Below, in pieces: positions 47,198 to 58,333 of a DNA stretch of 64,000 nucleotides (its first letter is position 1; each line of letters opens with the position of its first letter). The notes beneath the pieces are model-generated. The model saw only the letters and a program-made list of their open reading frames with translations. It made no database searches and was not told the DNA's origin. This DNA is from Pseudomonas putida (GTDB lineage Bacteria > Pseudomonadota > Gammaproteobacteria > Pseudomonadales > Pseudomonadaceae), in the NCBI RefSeq assembly GCF_028682455.1, contig NZ_JANHLD010000001.1, positions 186,001 to 250,000 of the forward strand, in the 5' to 3' direction. Made by a program: the position numbers and the translations under genes.

Positions 47198-47803
47198 ATG
47201 CGTAGCCTGATTCTGCTGCTGGCGCTGATGGCGCTGGGCGGCTGCATGAATGTCAGCGACTTGGGCGAGGGCGCCCGTTACCACATGAGCGACGCTGGTT
47301 TGCTCGATCACAGCGACACGCGTCGTTCGTTGTCGGTACGCCTGCAACCTGATTCATTCATCTATATAGGCCAGGGCGCCTTCGTCCCGCCGGGCAAGGG
47401 ACCCTATCCGCGTCCCAATGTGGTTGCTGAAGAGGCGTTCAAGGGCTTTGTCGAGTACTTCCCCATGGTGCGGCGTGCCCAAGGGCCCCTGGGCCTGGAA
47501 GACGCGCTGGTGGAGGCTCGTTCGGTGGGTGCCCACTACCTGCTCTATACCCGCTTTGCGCGAACCGATGATCGCATCGGCAATGGCGACGAATGGTACG
47601 ACGAGCAAGCAGTCGATCGCCTGGGTATCGATACTGGCGTGGTCCAGTTGATGCTGATCGAAACCAATACCCGCTACCTGATCGACACTGCACGGATCAG
47701 AAGTCGTGGCGGTTTGCTGACGTTCCACGATAACAAGCCGGAAGATTTGCTCGGGCCACCCCTTGAGGATTACGCTCGTAGCCTTCTGGGTATGAGTCGA
47801 TAG
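47198..47803 (+). CDS. Lipoprotein, DUF4823-like
   Basis: A 201-residue lipoprotein. The signal MRSLILLLALMALGGC ends in a lipobox LGGC, so cysteine 16 would be lipidated; the next residue, Met, does not signal inner-membrane retention, so it is probably outer-membrane. The mature part is alpha/beta with AHYLLYTRFARTDDRIG and VQLMLIETNTRYLIDTARIRS. The layout is like DUF4823 lipoproteins of pseudomonads, without known function. The next gene follows after 9 bases with AGGAG, so the two form an operon. Confidence 0.82.
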   Translation: MRSLILLLALMALGGCMNVSDLGEGARYHMSDAGLLDHSDTRRSLSVRLQPDSFIYIGQGAFVPPGKGPYPRPNVVAEEAFKGFVEYFPMVRRAQGPLGLEDALVEARSVGAHYLLYTRFARTDDRIGNGDEWYDEQAVDRLGIDTGVVQLMLIETNTRYLIDTARIRSRGGLLTFHDNKPEDLLGPPLEDYARSLLGMSR

Positions 47804-47812
47804 GAGAATGTA

Positions 47813-48373
47813 ATGACGGATTCCGGCAAGGCAAACGATCTGCTGTCGCAGATTCCCAAGGCGGAAAAAGGTTTGCCACCTGTGCATCTGTGGAATCCGG
47901 ATTTCTGTGGCGACATCGACATGCGTATCGCCCGCGACGGTACCTGGTATTACCTGGGCACGCCGATCGGGCGCAAGCCGATGGTGCGGTTGTTCTCCAC
48001 CATCCTTCGCCGCGATGGTGACGACTACTTCCTGGTCACGCCAGTGGAGAAGGTCGGCATCAAGGTCGATGATGCGCCGTTCGTGGCGGTAGCGCTGGAA
48101 GTGCAGGGCAGTGGCGAACAGCAGGTGCTGCGCTTCACCAGTAATGTCGAGGATCAGGTCGAGGCCGGCGCCGAACATCCCCTGCGCTTCGAGATCGATG
48201 CGCAGACTCAAGAACCATCGCCGTATGTCCATATGCGCAGCAACCTCGAAGCGCTGATCCACCGCAATGTGTTCTATCAACTGGTCGAGCTGGCTGTGCC
48301 GCGGCAGATCGATGGCCAGCAATGGCTTGGTGTGTGGAGCAGCGGTAGGTTCTATCCGATTGGCCGCAGCTGA
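47813..48373 (+). CDS. DUF1285-family protein
   Basis: A 186-residue cytoplasmic protein: [42 protein letters not shown] and [10 protein letters not shown] resemble DUF1285 proteins, which have a two-domain fold of unestablished role. It is co-transcribed with the upstream lipoprotein gene. No catalytic residues can be named. Confidence 0.85.
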   Translation: MTDSGKANDLLSQIPKAEKGLPPVHLWNPDFCGDIDMRIARDGTWYYLGTPIGRKPMVRLFSTILRRDGDDYFLVTPVEKVGIKVDDAPFVAVALEVQGSGEQQVLRFTSNVEDQVEAGAEHPLRFEIDAQTQEPSPYVHMRSNLEALIHRNVFYQLVELAVPRQIDGQQWLGVWSSGRFYPIGRS

Positions 48374-48463
48374 TTAGCCTCCGCGTTTTTCGCCGAATTG
48401 GCGCTTTTGACCTCGTGGGCGCCGGCTTAACCTGCCGGTATTCACACAATTGAGGTCATGCCG

Positions 48464-48886
48464 ATGAAATCCCGCCCGTTACCCCTCGCTACACTGGTCA
48501 TCGCCAGCCTGTTTGCTCTGCCGGGCGCCTGGGCCCATGGCCCGGAGCAGGGGCAGGAGGCAGTCAAGGTGTTGCAGCAGCAACTGCCGAGCAACGCGCC
48601 CGGCAAGAAGGCCATCATGCTGACAGTCAGCTATGCGCCCGGCCAGAAATCCGTGGCGCACCAGCATCCGGGTGCAGTCATGGCGTATGTGCTGGAAGGG
48701 GTGGTGGTGTCGCAGCTCAAGGGTGAGCAGCAGCCAACGACCTACAAGGCCGGAGATTTCTGGTACGAGCCGCCGGGCGCGGTGCACCTGGTGTCGCGCA
48801 ACGGCAGTGAATCGGCATCGGCCAAGTTGCTGGTGTGGACGCTGGTGGATGAGCAGCGACCTGTCACCGAGCCTTACCAGCCCTAG
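48464..48886 (+). CDS. Exported cupin-domain protein
   Basis: A 140-residue small protein with a Sec signal peptide (LATLVIASLFALPGAWA cleaved before HGPEQ) and one cupin barrel. The metal-ligand pattern is SVAHQHPGAVMAYVLEGVV for motif 1 and FWYEPPGAVHLVSRNG for motif 2. The start 48464 is favoured over ATG 48458 because the GAGG site needs the extra distance. It is a periplasmic single-domain cupin of unknown ligand; similar proteins are common beside oxidative or solute stress genes. Confidence 0.88.
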   Translation: MKSRPLPLATLVIASLFALPGAWAHGPEQGQEAVKVLQQQLPSNAPGKKAIMLTVSYAPGQKSVAHQHPGAVMAYVLEGVVVSQLKGEQQPTTYKAGDFWYEPPGAVHLVSRNGSESASAKLLVWTLVDEQRPVTEPYQP

Positions 48887-48908
48887 GAAAATGCGAGGGG
48901 CTGAAACG

Positions 48909-48945
48909 AAAAAACCTCCAGTGCTTGAGGCAACTGGAGGTTTTT
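48909..48945. terminator. Bidirectional terminator
   Basis: Stem AACCTCCAGT/ACTGGAGGTT with A-run and T-run. It serves the cupin gene on the plus strand and tRNA-Asn on the minus strand. Confidence 0.92.
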
Positions 48946-48953
48946 CAGGTATT

Positions 48954-49029
48954 TGGCTCCGCGACCAGGACTCGAACCTGGGACCCAATGATTAACAGTC
49001 ATTTGCTCTACCGACTGAGCTATCGCGGA
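48954..49029 (-). tRNA. tRNA-Asn (anticodon GTT)
   Basis: A 76-base tRNA with encoded CCA: acceptor TCCGCGA/TCGCGGA, anticodon loop CTGTTAA, T-loop GGTTCGAGTCC. It lies between the cupin and tyrB genes, the same position next to tyrB-uvrB that I recall in P. putida. Confidence 0.97.
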
Positions 49030-49091
49030 ATCTGTGGCGTATCTTACTGATTGCTAAGGGGAAGTCAAGCCTCCCCTTGGCAAAAGGTCAG

Positions 49092-50288
49092 TTACAGGAC
49101 CTCGACGATGGCCTTGGTCACCACATGGATATTGCTCTGGTTCAGGGTGGCGACGCAAATACGACCGGTGTCCAGGGCGTAGATGCCGAACTCGTTCTTC
49201 AGGCGTGCCACTTGCTCAACGGTCAGGCCCGAGTAGGAGAACATGCCGCGCTGACGACCGACAAAGCTGAAGTCGCGCTGGGCGCCATATTCGGCCAACA
49301 GTTCGACCATCTGCTTGCGCATGCCGTGGATACGCTGGCGCATTTCACCCAGCTCCTCTTCCCACATTGCACGCAGTTCCGGGCTGTTGAGCACGGTGGC
49401 GACGATGGTGGCGCCGTGGGTCGGCGGGTTGGAATAGTTGGTGCGGATCACGCGCTTGACCTGCGACAGCACGCGAGCGCTCTCTTCCTTGGACTCGGTG
49501 ATGATCGACAGTGCGCCAACACGCTCGCCGTACAGCGAGAAGGATTTGGAGAAGGAGCTGGAAACGAAGAAATCCAGGCCCGACTCGGCGAACAGGCGAA
49601 CAGCGAAGGCGTCTTCGTGGATGCCGTCGCCAAAGCCCTGGTAGGCCATGTCGAGGAACGGCACGTGGCCCTTGGCCTTGACGACTTCCAGGACGTTTTT
49701 CCAGTCGTCCAGGCTCAGGTCGACGCCGGTCGGGTTATGGCAGCAGGCGTGCAGGACGATGATCGAGCCGGCCGGCAGGGCGTTGAGGTCTTCCAGCATG
49801 CCGCTGCGGTTGACGTCGTTGGTGGCGGCGTCGTAGTAGCGGTAGTTCTGCACCGGGAAGCCTGCGGCTTCGAACAGTGCGCGGTGGTTTTCCCAGCTTG
49901 GATCGCTGATCGCGACCACGGCATTGGGCGAGATCTGCTTGAGGAAGTCGGCACCGATCTTGAGGGCTCCGGTACCACCAACGGCCTGGGTGGTGATAAC
50001 CCGGCCTGCAGCCAGCAGAGGCGACTCGGCACCGAACAGCAGCTTCTGCACGGCCTGGTCGTAGGCGGCGATACCGTCGATCGGCAGGTAACCGCGGGAA
50101 GCGTGCTGGGCAGCGCGCTGGGTTTCGGCTTCGATCACTGCGCGCAGCAGTGGGATACGCCCTTCTTCGTTGCAGTAAACACCTACACCCAAGTTGACCT
50201 TGTTGCTACGGGTATCGGCGTTGAAAGCTTCGTTGAGGCCCAGAATGGGATCGCGTGGTGCCAGCTCGACAGCGGAAAACAGGCTCAT
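49092..50288 (-). CDS. tyrB: Aromatic amino acid aminotransferase (TyrB/AspC family)
   Basis: A 398-residue class I aminotransferase. The ATG at 50288 (MSLFSAVELAPRDPILG) is canonical; the frame upstream is leader. Motifs: GYLPIDGI, VGGTGALKIGAD, WENHRALFEAAG, HACCHNPTGVD, the PLP lysine in SSSFSKSFSLYGERVGAL near residue 249, and the substrate arginine region near the C-terminus. It transaminates tyrosine and phenylalanine and probably aspartate. It is divergent from uvrB. Confidence 0.92.
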   Translation of the reverse strand: MSLFSAVELAPRDPILGLNEAFNADTRSNKVNLGVGVYCNEEGRIPLLRAVIEAETQRAAQHASRGYLPIDGIAAYDQAVQKLLFGAESPLLAAGRVITTQAVGGTGALKIGADFLKQISPNAVVAISDPSWENHRALFEAAGFPVQNYRYYDAATNDVNRSGMLEDLNALPAGSIIVLHACCHNPTGVDLSLDDWKNVLEVVKAKGHVPFLDMAYQGFGDGIHEDAFAVRLFAESGLDFFVSSSFSKSFSLYGERVGALSIITESKEESARVLSQVKRVIRTNYSNPPTHGATIVATVLNSPELRAMWEEELGEMRQRIHGMRKQMVELLAEYGAQRDFSFVGRQRGMFSYSGLTVEQVARLKNEFGIYALDTGRICVATLNQSNIHVVTKAIVEVL

Positions 50289-50533
50289 TATTACCTTGGC
50301 TCTGAATGGAGTGTGATAGAGGTCGCACGCTCCAGTCGAATGCACTAGAGCGGTGCACAAACGGGGAGTCAGTATAGTGATACCCGTCGGTCACGGCGAC
50401 AGTCCAGCGCAGCTTTTCCTGCTGTTTCGCCGAATATTTTTCGACCGTTAGTCGATTTGAGTCGTCCAAAACAGCAATTGCCCCCAACACTGAGTTGAAA
50501 CTGGCGCTGTGCGCCATTAATTCGGTATAACTA

Positions 50534-50549
50534 CTGTCTATAGATACAG
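50534..50549 (+). promoter_or_regulatory. LexA (SOS) box of uvrB
   Basis: CTGTCTATAGATACAG is a perfect CTG-N10-CAG palindrome with the T/A-rich centre of the LexA operator, 33 bases before the uvrB ATG. It predicts DNA-damage induction of uvrB. Confidence 0.93.
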
Positions 50550-50582
50550 TTGCCTGCAGCCGCGATAAAACAGAGGTCCGTC

Positions 50583-52598
<2,016 letters not shown>

Positions 52599-52627
52599 GC
52601 AGGGCAAGCCCGCTCCTGCATTGGAAT

Positions 52628-54178
52628 TTAGTGGGCTTCCCCGGCCTTCAATCCTTGCGGCAATTTGCGCGTCATCAGTACCGCCACCATGCTGATTGCC
52701 AGCCCGATGCCCACAAAATGGAAGGCGTCGTTATAGGCCATGATCATCGCCTGCTGGTGGGTAATCTCGCTTAGCTTGCCTAGCGCCGCAGCATCGCTCC
52801 CCAGCCTCTCGGACAGCTGCGCCAGGCGCTCGGCTACCTGCGGGTTGTTCGGTACCAGGGCTTCACGCAGGTATTCGAAGTACACCTTGGTGCGCGCATC
52901 CAGCAGGGTCGCCAGCAGTGCAATCCCGATCGCCCCGCCCAGGTTACGCAGGATGTTGAACAGGCTCGATGCCGAACCTGCGTCCTGCGGCTGGATGTAG
53001 GCGGTGGCAATCAGCGAGATGGTCACCATGATCATCGGTTGGCCCAGCGCCCGGATGATCTGGATCTGGTTGAACTGTTCGCCGGCAAAGTCCGGGTTGA
53101 GCACGCCAGAACTGAAGCTGGCCAGGCCAAACAGGCCAAAACCCAGGGTGCAGAGGATTTTCGGCGAGATGACTTTCATCAGCTGTGGCACCAGCGGAAT
53201 CAGGAACAGCTGGGGAATACCCATCCACATGATGACTTCGCCGATCTGCAGGGCGTTGTAGTTCTGGATCTGCGCCAGGTACAGCGGCAGCAGGTAGATC
53301 GAACCGTATAAGCCAACCCCCATTCCCAGGCTGGCGATGCTCGACAAACCGAAGTTGCGGTTGCCGAGGATGCGCAGGTTGATCAGCGGATTGGGCTTGG
53401 AGAACTGTAGGATCACGAAGGTGATCAGGCTCAGCAGGGCGATGCTGCCAAGCCCGACGATCAGGCTCGACTCCAGCCAGTCCTTGCGGTGGCCTTCCTC
53501 CAGAAATACCTGCAGGCACCCCAGACCGACGCCCAGGGTGACGATGCCGGCGTAATCGGTACTTTTCAGCAGTTCCCAGTGGGCTTCTTTCTTTTCCAGG
53601 CCGTACATCAGGCCGGCGATCATCAAGAGACCCGGGGGAATGTTGATGTAGAAGATGTATTCCCAGCCCCAGTTCTCGGTGAGCCAGCCGCCGAGGGTAG
53701 GGCCGATGGAGGGCGCGAAGGTAGCGGTCATGGCGAACATGGCCATGCCCTTTGCGCGATGGTGCTCGGGGAGCTTGATCAAGGTCAGGGTGAACGCCAG
53801 CGGGATCAGTGCGCCGCCGGTAAAGCCCTGCATGGCGCGAAAAATGATCATGCTCTCCAGGTTCCAGGCCATGGAGCACAGCAGTGAAGACACCAGAAAC
53901 CCCAGCGACACCCAGACTGCCAGGCGTCTGGCCGACAACAGCTGCACCAGCCAGGCCGTGAGCGGAATCATGATGATCTCCGCCACCAGATAAGAGGTGG
54001 AGATCCACGAGCCTTCCTCCAGGGTCGCCGACAGGGCGCCCTGGATATCCTTGAGCGAGGAGTTGGTGATCTGGATGTCCAGTACCGCCATGAAGGCGCC
54101 GAGCATTACGCTCATCACTGCGATCCAGTCGCGTCGGCTGGGTTCGCCGACGGGACGGATCAGTTGATCACCGGCCAT
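52628..54178 (-). CDS. DHA2-family multidrug MFS transporter (EmrB-like)
   Basis: A 516-residue, 14-helix drug:proton antiporter. It starts MAGDQLIRPVGEPSRRDW at 54178, overlapping the upstream membrane fusion protein gene by 11 bases. Family signs are FMAVLDIQITNSSLKDIQ in helix 1, RAMQGFTGGALIPLAF (motif A/C region), and GPTLGGWLTENWGWEYIFYIN. It works with an EmrA-like fusion protein encoded just upstream; an outer-membrane factor gene is not present, so a TolC-like protein from elsewhere is needed. Substrates unknown. Confidence 0.9.
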   Translation of the reverse strand: MAGDQLIRPVGEPSRRDWIAVMSVMLGAFMAVLDIQITNSSLKDIQGALSATLEEGSWISTSYLVAEIIMIPLTAWLVQLLSARRLAVWVSLGFLVSSLLCSMAWNLESMIIFRAMQGFTGGALIPLAFTLTLIKLPEHHRAKGMAMFAMTATFAPSIGPTLGGWLTENWGWEYIFYINIPPGLLMIAGLMYGLEKKEAHWELLKSTDYAGIVTLGVGLGCLQVFLEEGHRKDWLESSLIVGLGSIALLSLITFVILQFSKPNPLINLRILGNRNFGLSSIASLGMGVGLYGSIYLLPLYLAQIQNYNALQIGEVIMWMGIPQLFLIPLVPQLMKVISPKILCTLGFGLFGLASFSSGVLNPDFAGEQFNQIQIIRALGQPMIMVTISLIATAYIQPQDAGSASSLFNILRNLGGAIGIALLATLLDARTKVYFEYLREALVPNNPQVAERLAQLSERLGSDAAALGKLSEITHQQAMIMAYNDAFHFVGIGLAISMVAVLMTRKLPQGLKAGEAH

Positions 54179-55217
54179 TGTCGGCGTTGTCTCGGATATC
54201 CACGGTCGCGGTAACCGACATGCCGGGGCGAATCCTGCCTTGCAACGGGTTGTCGACATCGAAGGTGAGCTTCACCGGAATGCGCTGCACCACCTTGGTG
54301 AAGTTGCCGGTGGCGTTGTCCGGTGGCAGTAGGCTGAACTGGGCGCCGGAGGCGGCGAACAGACTGTCGACCCGGCCCTGGATCGGGGTGTCGGGATAGC
54401 TGTCGAATACCAGTTGGGCGAGTTGTCCGGGCTGCATATGACCGATCTGAGTTTCCTTGAAGTTGGCCTGGATCCAGATGTCCTGGTCCGGAACGATGGA
54501 CAGCAGATAGGCACCGGCCTGTACCACTTGGCCGTTGCGGGCGGCCCGCTGGCCGATCATGCCGCTGATCGGGGCATGGATTTCGCTGCGGGTCAGGTTC
54601 AGTTCGGCCTGGGCCAGCTCGGTTCGGGCATTGACGATCTGGGCGTCCAGGCGCTTGATCTCGGCGGTCAGGGCATTGACCTGCTGGCGCTGGCCTTGCA
54701 GATCGGCCTGGGCCTTGCTCACCTGGGAGCGGGCGACGTGGTTTTCCGCCGACAGGGTAGTTACGCGCTCCTCGGAGACGTAACCCGGCTTGCGCAGCGC
54801 CTGGGCACGGTTGAGGTCCAGTTCGGCACGGCCCAGGGTGGCCTGGTTGGCGGCGACCTGGGCCTGGCCGGCGGCAATCAGGCTGGCTTGCTGGGTCAGG
54901 CGGCTCTCGGCTTGCAGGCGTTCGGCTTCGCGGGTGTCGAGGGTTGCCCGGGCGCGCTCCACGGCCAGGCGAAAGTCGTCCGGCTCCAGGCGCACCAACA
55001 GGTCACCCTTGGCTACATGCTGGTTGTCCTGTACCAGCACTTCATCGATGCGCGCGCCAAGCTGACTGGAGACCCGGGTGATTTCGCCCTGTACATAGGC
55101 GTTGTCGGTGCTTTCGTAGAAGCGTCCCTTGAGGTACCAGTGGGCGAGGAAGGCGAGGGCAATCAACAGGACAAGGGTGAGAAAAACCAGCAGGCGACGC
55201 TTGAGTTGGGCAGGCAT
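54168..55217 (-). CDS. HlyD/EmrA-family membrane fusion protein
   Basis: A 349-residue periplasmic adaptor: one N-terminal anchor (LLVFLTLVLLIALAFLAHWYL), the split biotinyl-lipoyl-like region (NAYVQGEITRVSSQLGARI ... MIGQRAARNGQVVQAGA), a long helical hairpin between, and a beta-barrel end (IQANFKETQIGHMQPGQLA). It is the partner of the DHA2 transporter encoded downstream with an 11-base overlap. It stands divergent from gltX. Confidence 0.92.
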   Translation of the reverse strand: MPAQLKRRLLVFLTLVLLIALAFLAHWYLKGRFYESTDNAYVQGEITRVSSQLGARIDEVLVQDNQHVAKGDLLVRLEPDDFRLAVERARATLDTREAERLQAESRLTQQASLIAAGQAQVAANQATLGRAELDLNRAQALRKPGYVSEERVTTLSAENHVARSQVSKAQADLQGQRQQVNALTAEIKRLDAQIVNARTELAQAELNLTRSEIHAPISGMIGQRAARNGQVVQAGAYLLSIVPDQDIWIQANFKETQIGHMQPGQLAQLVFDSYPDTPIQGRVDSLFAASGAQFSLLPPDNATGNFTKVVQRIPVKLTFDVDNPLQGRIRPGMSVTATVDIRDNADNGR

Positions 55218-55360
55218 GAGACGATCGTTCCAAAAATGTAAGCAAATTTAACCGTGTTTGGATCCACGACCACAAGTGCCGATCGCGCCCATTGCTGGAG
55301 CCCGATGCCCGCTCCCTGTTAACATCCAGCCTTTGTTTCATCTCTAGTTCGAGACTGTCC

Positions 55361-56842
55361 ATGACCACCGTTCGCACGCGTATCGCGCCTTCGCCTACTG
55401 GCGATCCCCACGTCGGCACCGCTTACATCGCCCTGTTCAACTACTGCTTTGCCAAGCAGCACGGCGGCGAGTTCATCCTGCGTATCGAAGATACCGACCA
55501 GTTGCGTTCGACCCGCGAGTCTGAACAGCAGATCTTCGACGCCCTGCGCTGGCTGGGCATCGAATGGAGCGAAGGTCCGGATGTCGGAGGCCCGCACGGC
55601 CCGTACCGGCAGAGCGAGCGGGGCGACATCTACAAGCAGTACGCCCAGCAACTGGTCGATGCCGGCCATGCCTTCCCGTGCTTCTGCACCGCCGAAGAGC
55701 TGGACCAGATGCGCGCCGAGCAGATGGCCCGCGGCGAAACCCCGCGCTACGACGGCCGCGCCTTGCTGCTGTCGCCTGAAGAAGTGCAGCGTCGCCTAGC
55801 CGCTGGCGAGCCGCATGTGATCCGCATGAAGGTGCCGAGCGAAGGTGTGTGCGTGGTACCGGACATGCTGCGTGGCGATGTCGAGATCCCATGGGATCGC
55901 ATGGACATGCAGGTCCTGATGAAGACCGATGGCCTGCCGACCTACTTCCTGGCCAACGTCGTCGATGACCACCTGATGGGCATCACCCACGTACTGCGGG
56001 GCGAGGAATGGCTGCCGTCGGCGCCCAAGCTGATCAAGCTGTACGAGTACTTCGGCTGGGAACAACCGGTCCTGTGCTACATGCCGCTGCTGCGTAACCC
56101 GGACAAGAGCAAGCTGTCCAAGCGCAAGAACCCGACCTCGGTGACCTTCTACGAGCGCATGGGCTTCATGCCCGAAGCCATGCTCAACTACCTGGGCCGC
56201 ATGGGCTGGTCGATGCCGGACGAGCGCGAAAAGTTCTCCCTGGCCGAAATGGTCGAGCACTTCGACCTGTCGCGTGTCTCTCTGGGCGGGCCGATCTTCG
56301 ATATCGAGAAGTTGTCGTGGCTCAACGGCCAGTGGCTGCGTGACCTGCCGGTGGAAGAATTTGCCGCCCGTGTGCAGAAGTGGGCATTCAACAGCGACTA
56401 CATGATGAAGATCGCACCGCACGTGCAGGGCAGGGTAGAGACCTTCAGCCAGATCGCGCCGCTGGGTGGTTTCTTCTTCGAGGGTGCCCTCAAGCTCGAT
56501 GCCAAGCTGTTCGAGCACAAGAAGCTGTCGGCTGACCAGGTACGCCAGGTCATGCAACTGATCCTTTGGAAGCTTGAAAGCCTGCGCCAGTGGGAGAAGG
56601 ACCGCATCACCGGGTGCATTCAGGCCGTGGTCGAAGCGTTGGAGCTGAAACTGCGGGATGCAATGCCGCTGATGTTCGCCGCGATCAGTGGCCAGGCCAG
56701 CTCCGTATCGGTACTGGACGCCATGGAGATCCTCGGTCCCGACCTGACCCGCTACCGCCTGCGCCAGGCCCTGGACCTGCTCGGTGGCGTGTCGAAGAAA
56801 GAAAACAAAGAGTGGGAAAAGCTGTTGGGCACCATTGCCTGA
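55361..56842 (+). CDS. gltX: Glutamyl-tRNA synthetase
   Basis: A 493-residue class I synthetase. The ATG at 55361 ([17 protein letters not shown]) is chosen. HIGH-like motif GDPHVGTAY and KMSKS-like KLSKRKNP are clear. The tRNA-Glu genes it charges are encoded less than 1 kb downstream, an arrangement shared with other pseudomonads. Whether it also charges tRNA-Gln cannot be judged from the motifs alone. Confidence 0.96.
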   Translation: MTTVRTRIAPSPTGDPHVGTAYIALFNYCFAKQHGGEFILRIEDTDQLRSTRESEQQIFDALRWLGIEWSEGPDVGGPHGPYRQSERGDIYKQYAQQLVDAGHAFPCFCTAEELDQMRAEQMARGETPRYDGRALLLSPEEVQRRLAAGEPHVIRMKVPSEGVCVVPDMLRGDVEIPWDRMDMQVLMKTDGLPTYFLANVVDDHLMGITHVLRGEEWLPSAPKLIKLYEYFGWEQPVLCYMPLLRNPDKSKLSKRKNPTSVTFYERMGFMPEAMLNYLGRMGWSMPDEREKFSLAEMVEHFDLSRVSLGGPIFDIEKLSWLNGQWLRDLPVEEFAARVQKWAFNSDYMMKIAPHVQGRVETFSQIAPLGGFFFEGALKLDAKLFEHKKLSADQVRQVMQLILWKLESLRQWEKDRITGCIQAVVEALELKLRDAMPLMFAAISGQASSVSVLDAMEILGPDLTRYRLRQALDLLGGVSKKENKEWEKLLGTIA

Positions 56843-56861
56843 TTGAATTTCCGGTAGAAAC

Positions 56862-56912
56862 ATCGCGGGGCCCGCCCACTCCTACCGTAGGAGCGGGCGG
56901 GCCCCGCGGTCT
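56862..56912. repeat. REP palindrome, tightly spaced
   Basis: CGCGGGGCCCGCCC and GGGCGGGCCCCGCGG form a nearly perfect inverted repeat around TCCTACCGTAGGA, just after gltX. Confidence 0.85.
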
Positions 56913-57004
56913 GCAAAACCCCGTAAAATCGGGGTGTTCTACCCGCCAGGTCGGTAAGTGTTTGTTATCTCGGAAATTTTTTTTGGATTTTGTTGAAAAT
57001 ATAT

Positions 57005-57033
57005 TTGACAGGTCTGCAATCCGATCTTAATAT
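57005..57033 (+). promoter_or_regulatory. Sigma70 promoter of the tRNA-Ala/Glu array
   Basis: -35 TTGACA, 17 bases, -10 TAATAT, then a G+C-rich discriminator GCGCCCCG, of the stable-RNA type. The first tRNA starts 76 bases on. Confidence 0.9.
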
Positions 57034-57109
57034 GCGCCCCGTCCACAGCGATGAACGAAAACGAAACGCGAAGCACCCAGCCAAGCGATTCGGTTCAAAG
57101 CGACATAGT

Positions 57110-57185
57110 GGGGCTATAGCTCAGCTGGGAGAGCGCCTGCATGGCATGCAGGAGGTCAGCGGTTCGATCCCGCTTAGCTCCACCA
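57110..57185 (+). tRNA. tRNA-Ala (anticodon GGC)
   Basis: 76 bases with encoded CCA; acceptor GGGGCTA/TAGCTCC, anticodon loop ATGGCAT. A second identical copy is at 57394. Confidence 0.97.
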
Positions 57186-57264
57186 AATTCCGATTCGTAG
57201 TCAGCTACACTGACTGCGAAATCAACCGGGTTACAGCAGCCGGGTTGTTAAGGTAAGAAGGTTC

Positions 57265-57340
57265 GTCCCCTTCGTCTAGTGGCCTAGGACACCGCCCTTT
57301 CACGGCGGTAACAGGGGTTCGAGTCCCCTAGGGGACGCCA
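57265..57340 (+). tRNA. tRNA-Glu (anticodon TTC), third copy
   Basis: Identical over 76 bases to the copies at 8160 and 8418, although the flanks differ. Confidence 0.98.
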
Positions 57341-57393
57341 GTTTCACACAAGCGATATCGAAAGAGATCGCTGGGCCGCGAGGCTAGAAACCT

Positions 57394-57469
57394 GGGGCTA
57401 TAGCTCAGCTGGGAGAGCGCCTGCATGGCATGCAGGAGGTCAGCGGTTCGATCCCGCTTAGCTCCACCA
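57394..57469 (+). tRNA. tRNA-Ala (anticodon GGC), second copy
   Basis: Identical to the copy at 57110; the Ala-Glu pair is duplicated in tandem. Confidence 0.97.
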
Positions 57470-57513
57470 ATTTTGCCAGGATTCGTGAAAACGGATCTGT
57501 ACGAAGGTTACAA

Positions 57514-57589
57514 GTCCCCTTCGTCTAGTGGCCTAGGACACCGCCCTTTCACGGCGGTAACAGGGGTTCGAGTCCCCTAGGGGACGCCA
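57514..57589 (+). tRNA. tRNA-Glu (anticodon TTC), fourth copy
   Basis: Identical to the other tRNA-Glu copies; last gene of the second array. Confidence 0.98.
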
Positions 57590-57611
57590 TTTTACCCACT
57601 TTGTGGGATTT

Positions 57612-57650
57612 CAAGGCTCATTCGATTATTGAATGAGCCTTTTGTTTTTG
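57612..57650 (+). terminator. Terminator of the second tRNA array
   Basis: Stem AAGGCTCATTC/GAATGAGCCTT followed by TTGTTTTTG. Confidence 0.92.
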
Positions 57651-57712
57651 TCTCGAGAAAAGTTTCCCTTCCTCCCCTGCATCCCCGCACGACAAACGGC
57701 AGGGGATAGTGC

Positions 57713-57755
57713 TTGCATAAAAATATTATGAGAATAATATTCTATCCATAATATT
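57713..57755 (+). promoter_or_regulatory. Promoter and palindromic operator of the TetR gene
   Basis: -35 TTGCAT (57713) and -10 TAATAT (57735) are 16 bases apart. A perfect palindrome AATATTAT-GAGA-ATAATATT (57722-57741) covers the -10 element, and a third ATAATATT half-site lies at 57748-57755. This is the expected design for TetR autorepression. Confidence 0.75.
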
Positions 57756-57767
57756 TGGAGGCAAGTC

Positions 57768-58307
57768 ATGAACGACAAGAAGGCGAAAACCCGCGAACGG
57801 ATCCTCGAGGCTGCCTGCAGTGCATTGATCCAGCATGGTCCTGCCGATCCCAGCGTCAATGAAGTCATGGGCGCGGCCGGGCTGACCGTGGGTGGCTTCT
57901 ATGCACACTTCGACAGCAAGGATGCCCTGATGCTCGAAGCGTTCAGCCAGTTGCTCAATGAGCGCCGGGCACTGCTTGCCGAGGTCGATCCGAACATGAG
58001 CGGCGAAGAGCGTCGCGCCCTGGTAGCAGCCTTCTATCTGTCGCGCAAGCATCGTGACGCCACCGAACGTGCCTGCCCGCTGCCCAACTCCCTGGGCGAG
58101 ATATCCCGCCTGCCAGAGGCGTTTCGCAAGGTGCTGGCAGAACATCTCGAATTGATGATGGCCAATCTTGCCGACAGCCCGGAAGAGGCCGACAAGGTGT
58201 TGGCCGACCTGGCCCTGATGGTTGGTGGCTTGGCCCTGGCGCGGGCCCTGGGCACTGACCAGTTGTCTGATCGTATCCTGCGTGCCGCCAAGTCGGCGGT
58301 TGTCTGA
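57768..58307 (+). CDS. TetR/AcrR-family regulator
   Basis: A 179-residue regulator with the DNA-binding domain at residues about 6-52 (RERILEAACSALIQHG, then VNEVMGAAGLTVGGFYAHF) and a ligand domain carrying ATERACPLPNSLGEISRLP, the pattern of the NemR/YdhM-like subgroup where the cysteine can sense reactive electrophiles. The ribosome site GGAG is 10 bases before the ATG. An alpha/beta hydrolase gene follows after 26 bases and is probably in the same transcript. An operator-like palindrome overlaps its promoter. Confidence 0.9.
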   Translation: MNDKKAKTRERILEAACSALIQHGPADPSVNEVMGAAGLTVGGFYAHFDSKDALMLEAFSQLLNERRALLAEVDPNMSGEERRALVAAFYLSRKHRDATERACPLPNSLGEISRLPEAFRKVLAEHLELMMANLADSPEEADKVLADLALMVGGLALARALGTDQLSDRILRAAKSAVV

Positions 58308-58333
58308 ACCCACGAGACCACCGGAGCGAAGCG

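Noticed and set aside
50206..50517. A 103-codon minus-strand frame between tyrB and uvrB
   Set aside because: It overlaps the tyrB start and its leader, and lacks a ribosome site or motif.
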